From: Anaerolineales bacterium
Lineage (GTDB): Bacteria; Chloroflexota; Anaerolineae; 4572-78; NAK82
NCBI GenBank assembly: GCA_024643945.1
Contig: JAHELX010000239.1
Location: forward strand, 1 to 8,751
Length of the DNA: 8,751 bases
Direction: 5' to 3'
Of this stretch, positions 5,055 to 8,751 are shown one piece after another. Position 1 is the stretch's first letter; each line of letters opens with the position of its first letter. Position numbers and translations under genes: made by a program. The notes below the pieces were generated by a model. That model had not been told where the DNA came from and searched no databases. It was given only the letters and a program-made list of their open reading frames with translations.

Positions 5055-8000
5055 ATGCATAGCTCCATCCTTGGATCAGAAGAGAAACAATCTGAGATAC
5101 TTGATCAGATCCTGGCCATTGGGCAAGCGGTTCAACGCTATATTACCGAGAACCCACGGCAAGTATATCAGTTGATGGTTGAAGTCATTTGTAAGATGAC
5201 CGGGGCTGACTGTGCCGTCATCTACCCCTACCACCCCTCTTTTGGCGAGTTCTATGACGTGGATAACGTCGCCGCCCACGGATTGCGTCACAAACTACAA
5301 GTGGAGAGAAAGGCCAACAAGAGAAAAGGCCTGGCTGCGCGCGTTCATCGAGAGAACGAGGTCATCCGCGAGGATGTCGAGCGGGAAGAGCCTCAATTGC
5401 CAGACGAGAGTCCCTTCATTGCCAAGGAAGAGATCAAGGCTTTCATGGGACTGTCTCTGAAGCTGGGCGGTAACATCCTTGGAATCCTCTACGTGGACTA
5501 CAGAAAGCCTCATCATTTCTCCGAGGAAGAAAAGCAAATCATCTGGCTATTTGGCCAGCAGGCCGCCATGGCTATCTCGAATTCGTGGAGTTACCGATTG
5601 GCAGATATGCGTGCAGAAGCGGTTGCCAGGTTGAAGGCGGTTGGACAATCGCTGGTTGCCATCGAAGACCCAACTCAAACACTAGATGGCGTGTTAGAGG
5701 GTATAGCGCATAGTGCACAAGAAGTTTTAGACGCTGACATAGTCGATCTGTATCAATATATTCAGGCTCGGAATGAATTTGTCTTGCCGCCTACGTTGGT
5801 GGGCGAACGGTGGGACCCCTTCGTGCCAAAAAGCAAGATATACGACGATGACGTGGTGGTGAAGGCGGTGAAGATAGGAGCACCGCAGTATTTCCACGAT
5901 GCGCAGGGAAGCGAGTTATTGACAGGAGATTTAGAATTGCGGTATGAGGGTGCGCCAGATCAACGCTTCGTGGTCCGGGAGGGGGTTACGTCTTCGGCTA
6001 TGATCCCGCTCAAGATAATGGCTGAAACTGTGGGCGTGATGTTTGTGAACTACCGCACGCCCCAGTTCTTTGGCCCGGAGCAAAAAGATGTCGTCGAGTC
6101 CTTTGCAGCCCAGGCTGCCATTGCTATCTACAATGCCAGGCTCTTCCAGCAGGTCAGCAGCCAGGCGCAGGCCTTGGCCGAACTGAACGAATTGGCCCCG
6201 CAGTTGGTATCGATTGAGGAATCCCCTCAGGAGACCAGAAAGCTGCTGGAGCAAATTGCCGGAAGCGCCCAGGAAGTCTTAAAGGCTGACATAATCGAGC
6301 TCTACGAGTACCTGCAAGAACGAGATGAGTACCGGCTCCCGCAAATATCCATAGGAGAAAGGCGAGGACCACTGGTTCCCAAAGACAAGATACATGCGGA
6401 CGACGCCGTATTTCAGTTGATTCACTGGGAAGAACCTCTGTACGTGGAAAGGGCGCAAGACAGTCGTACTCTTTCAGGTCCCTACACGGTTGAACGCAAG
6501 GATCAACCCACAGAGCGTTTCGTCGTTCGAGAAGGGATTCAGTCTACCGCAGCTATTCCTCTCAGAACCGGCAGTGAAACGGTAGGCCTGATGTTTGCCA
6601 GCTATCGTACGCTTCAATCGTTTACGGCGGAGCAGAGACAGATCATTGAACTATTTGCAAACCAGGCGGCCATTGCCATTCATAACAGCCGTCTGTTCAA
6701 CAAAAGCTTGCGCCAGAGAGATGAATTACAGGTTGTAAGTGAAGTCGGCAAACTCCTGATGGCGACTCTCGATCCCAGGGAAATACCTCGACTGCTCCTC
6801 CAACGAGTAGTTCGCCTGTTTGGTGTGGAAGGGGCTTCCCTATGGCAGGTTGACCGGGTCAACAGGAGTGTGAGATGTCTTTTCTCGCTCGACCGCAAGG
6901 GTGAGGAAGAACTTTTCACTGACATACTCAGAGGCATGACATTTTGGTTCGGTAAGGGAATCGTAGGGACTGTCGCCCAATCGGGGGAGCCGATGATCGT
7001 CAACCAGATCCAGGCGGAGCCACGCTGGGACAGGCGAGTCGACGAAGCCACAGGCTTTGAAACCAGATCCATTCTGGCTGTGCCCCTTGTACACAAGCAA
7101 GAGACAATCGGCGTGATCGAAGTCCTCAATCGGCTCGATGAAACGCCTTTCACTCCGGAGGATCGGGACTTTCTGGCTTCTATTGTTTCACCGGGGGCCA
7201 TCGCCCTGGAAAATGCGCGCCTCTTCTATGATGTCAACCAAGAACTTGAACGTGCAAATCAGTCGCTTAAACGTCGCGTTAAGGCCCTTGGTGCATTGAA
7301 CGAGGTGGGGCAGACGTTGACCTCCGGCCTTCGTTTGAAAGAAGATGAGATCCTGGAGTTGATTTACGAGCAGGCGCGTGCGTTGACCGGTACCCAGGAG
7401 ATGTACATCGCGTTGTACGATGAGGAAACGGGGATGATAAGATTTGGGCCGGCGATGGAGAAAGGCCAGCGAGTAACGATTGATTCTCGCAAGGCAGACA
7501 TGAAGCGACGGGGGAAGACAGAGGAGGTGATTTTCACCAGACAGCCGCTCTTGCACCGAACGGAGCAAGAGGTGGAAGACTGGTACAAGTTGCCAGGTCA
7601 TCAAGAGTTTCGTGGTCGTGTTGCCCTATCCTGGATGGGGGTGCCGATGATGGTTGGCGAGAAAGTGTTGGGGGTGATCGCCGTCTATGACTGGGAGCGT
7701 GAGCACGTCTACGATGTGCAAGACTTGCAAGTCCTCGCTTCTATGGCCAGCCAGGCCGCCATTGCCCTGGACAACGCAGCTCTGCTCAGCAGGTACAAGG
7801 CAGCGCGCGAGGAATTGATCGCCGCCAGGCAGTTGGCCGCCCTGGGTACAGTCACGGCCGCCATCCAGCATCGCATCAACAACACCCTCAACATCATCGG
7901 GCCCAACATCACCCGGCTGCGTAAGCGCGTGGATACGTCAGATGAGACGATCCAGGAAATCCTGGACATCATCGAGCGTAACACAAAGTACACCTCGGAC

Positions 8001-8507
8001 TACATTACCCGCATTCAGGAACCGCTCAAGGAAACTGAAGTTCAAGCGGTTGACATCAATGCCAGTCTGCGCGAGGCCCAGTCCCAGGTTTGGGGGCAAT
8101 ATCAGGGCAGAGCCGAGTTTGGGGTAGTCGATCTCATCTGCAACCTGGACGAATCCTTGCCATTGATCCAGGCTTCTCTGGGGCAAATCACCGAGATATT
8201 CCGCAACCTGATCGAAAACAGTTACAAAGCGATGGGCGCTGACGGTGGTACGCTGACTATCGCCAGCCGCCGCGTTGACGACCGGCTTGAAGTGGAAATC
8301 CAGGATACCGGCCCTGGCATCCCTGCCAACATACGGGATAAGCTCTTCAATAAGCCAGTACCTTCCAGGAAGCCTGGAGAGGGCTCCGGGTTGGGGCTGT
8401 GGCTGACCAATCTCTTGTTGCAAAAGTATGCGGGAGAAATTTCGATAGAAGGGACAGGGGCTGACGGCACAACTATGCTTGTCAGACTACCTGTCTTGAG
8501 GCCGTAG
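5055..8507 (+). CDS. Soluble multi-GAF sensor histidine kinase (five GAF domains, HisKA-like, HATPase_c)
   Basis: This 1150-aa protein has no membrane segment, so it should sense cytosolic or diffusible signals. GAF-like domains fall at about residues 25-180, 193-365, 374-550, 559-722 and 746-909, each closing with an 'A(A/M)AI...N' helix; GAF4 is the most canonical ('AVPL...ETIGVIEVLNRLD'). GAF2 and GAF3 are a clear internal duplication, sharing 'SAQEVL.ADI', 'GER...VPK.KI', 'RFVVREG' and 'TVG.MF..YRT'. The kinase core has the candidate phospho-acceptor His939 in 'AAIQHRINNTLN', an N box 'NLIENSYKAM' (Asn1055), a G1 box 'DTGPGIP' (Asp1084) and a G2 box 'GEGSGLGLW' (1108-1116). Next to His939 there is Arg instead of the usual acidic residue. 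No receiver domain is fused and no response regulator gene is in the window. It follows the AlaRS-like gene by 90 bp on the same strand with no obvious terminator between them. Confidence 0.9.
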   Translation: MHSSILGSEEKQSEILDQILAIGQAVQRYITENPRQVYQLMVEVICKMTGADCAVIYPYHPSFGEFYDVDNVAAHGLRHKLQVERKANKRKGLAARVHRENEVIREDVEREEPQLPDESPFIAKEEIKAFMGLSLKLGGNILGILYVDYRKPHHFSEEEKQIIWLFGQQAAMAISNSWSYRLADMRAEAVARLKAVGQSLVAIEDPTQTLDGVLEGIAHSAQEVLDADIVDLYQYIQARNEFVLPPTLVGERWDPFVPKSKIYDDDVVVKAVKIGAPQYFHDAQGSELLTGDLELRYEGAPDQRFVVREGVTSSAMIPLKIMAETVGVMFVNYRTPQFFGPEQKDVVESFAAQAAIAIYNARLFQQVSSQAQALAELNELAPQLVSIEESPQETRKLLEQIAGSAQEVLKADIIELYEYLQERDEYRLPQISIGERRGPLVPKDKIHADDAVFQLIHWEEPLYVERAQDSRTLSGPYTVERKDQPTERFVVREGIQSTAAIPLRTGSETVGLMFASYRTLQSFTAEQRQIIELFANQAAIAIHNSRLFNKSLRQRDELQVVSEVGKLLMATLDPREIPRLLLQRVVRLFGVEGASLWQVDRVNRSVRCLFSLDRKGEEELFTDILRGMTFWFGKGIVGTVAQSGEPMIVNQIQAEPRWDRRVDEATGFETRSILAVPLVHKQETIGVIEVLNRLDETPFTPEDRDFLASIVSPGAIALENARLFYDVNQELERANQSLKRRVKALGALNEVGQTLTSGLRLKEDEILELIYEQARALTGTQEMYIALYDEETGMIRFGPAMEKGQRVTIDSRKADMKRRGKTEEVIFTRQPLLHRTEQEVEDWYKLPGHQEFRGRVALSWMGVPMMVGEKVLGVIAVYDWEREHVYDVQDLQVLASMASQAAIALDNAALLSRYKAAREELIAARQLAALGTVTAAIQHRINNTLNIIGPNITRLRKRVDTSDETIQEILDIIERNTKYTSDYITRIQEPLKETEVQAVDINASLREAQSQVWGQYQGRAEFGVVDLICNLDESLPLIQASLGQITEIFRNLIENSYKAMGADGGTLTIASRRVDDRLEVEIQDTGPGIPANIRDKLFNKPVPSRKPGEGSGLGLWLTNLLLQKYAGEISIEGTGADGTTMLVRLPVLRP

Positions 8508-8751
8508 AATCTGTGAAAATATGAATAAACCTGCGTCCTAAATACAAATCACCAAAGTCGAGGATGAAATATTTGCGTTATATTTATGCTCGGAAAACCA
8601 CGAATCGCTTTATAATAATAGTAGTGGACACTATTTGGAATTCTAACCGAATTCTAATATAATTCTAACACAATTCAAATAAAGCTCTAAGACTCGTCAA
8701 GTATCAAAATGTTATATTACTAATTATAGGCTTTAACACATAGAGGCATAT
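8508..8751. other. AT-rich non-coding region after the kinase gene
   Basis: No credible coding frame is visible. By hand count, 71 of the last 231 bases are G or C (about 31%), far below the adjoining genes. It contains the 11-bp iteration described separately, a perfect TATAAT at 8611-8616 without a convincing -35, a weak AT-only hairpin (8567-8572 with 8580-8585), and AGAGG at 8742-8746, which could be the ribosome site of a gene starting just past the window. No strong Rho-independent terminator is seen for the kinase gene. Confidence 0.6.
8639..8682 (+). repeat. Four tandem units of an 11-bp direct repeat (AATTCTAA plus 3 variable bases)
   Basis: Units begin at 8639, 8650, 8661 and 8672, exactly 11 bp apart. 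The first three share AATTCTAA; the fourth is AATTCAAA. The last three bases of each unit vary (CCG, TAT, CAC, TAA). A conserved 8-mer with a variable 3-bp spacer and one-helical-turn spacing is the architecture of direct-repeat operators bound by OmpR/PhoB-family regulators, such as Pho boxes. No regulator is assigned; this is an inference from spacing. Confidence 0.6.

Noticed and set aside
4915..5175. 86-aa plus-strand frame bridging the AlaRS-like and kinase genes, considered as a frameshifted AlaRS continuation
   Set aside because: Its translation shows no editing-domain motifs, and the AlaRS-like protein ends at a natural domain boundary, so no frameshift is needed.
6680..7201. 173-aa minus-strand open frame
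   Set aside because: It is a shadow of the GAF4 coding region; it is Ser/Arg-rich with no domain, and the plus-strand protein is clearly real.
8567..8585. Hairpin AAATAT/ATATTT as a terminator for the kinase gene
   Set aside because: It has six A-T pairs only, with no GC stem and no T-run directly after it, so it would be too weak for a Rho-independent terminator.
1..8751. CRISPR array, tRNA/rRNA genes, insertion-sequence ends
   Set aside because: I saw no regularly spaced long repeats, cloverleaf-like segments, transposase motifs or paired terminal inverted repeats on either strand.

Overview
The window looks like chromosomal DNA of a GC-moderate bacterium, most plausibly a Chloroflexota (Anaerolineae-like) lineage. 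That guess is an inference from protein style: a large soluble histidine kinase with many GAF domains, a short STAND-like AAA ATPase opening with 'PRYQPTYRADE', and a glycosidase with an 'ITEMGW' strand. I could not run a taxonomic search.

Layout. (1) 1-798, plus strand: the 3' part of a clan GH-A type glycoside hydrolase followed by a linker and a beta-sandwich domain. (2) 764-1252, minus strand: a YbaK/EbsC-family Cys-tRNA(Pro) deacylase whose 3' end overlaps the hydrolase by 35 bp. (3) 1253-1541: a divergent control region with a candidate promoter on each strand and a GC-rich leader hairpin. (4) 1542-8507, plus strand: four closely packed genes. They encode a 339-aa AAA/STAND-like ATPase, a membrane-anchored SPFH (stomatin/prohibitin-like) protein, a stand-alone alanyl-tRNA-synthetase-like protein that stops after the tRNA-recognition helices, and a 1150-aa soluble histidine kinase with five GAF domains. 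(5) 8508-8751: AT-rich non-coding DNA (71 G+C in the last 231 bases by hand count) with four units of an exact 11-bp iteration, probably a control region for a gene beyond the window.

The region of most interest is the four-gene cassette. The gaps are 11, 13 and 90 bp, so the first three genes are almost certainly one transcript and the kinase probably belongs to it. A switch ATPase, a membrane-scaffold SPFH protein, a trimmed class II aminoacyl-tRNA synthetase and a multi-sensor kinase are not parts of any pathway I can name. A working model (inference only) is a membrane-associated signalling or stress/conflict module: the ATPase and SPFH protein form a membrane platform, the synthetase-like enzyme makes an aminoacyl-adenylate or charges an RNA or other acceptor, and the GAF kinase senses ligands. 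The synthetase lacks an editing domain and has a Glu where E. coli AlaRS has the Asp that holds the alanine amino group, so its substrate may not be ordinary Ala/tRNA-Ala.
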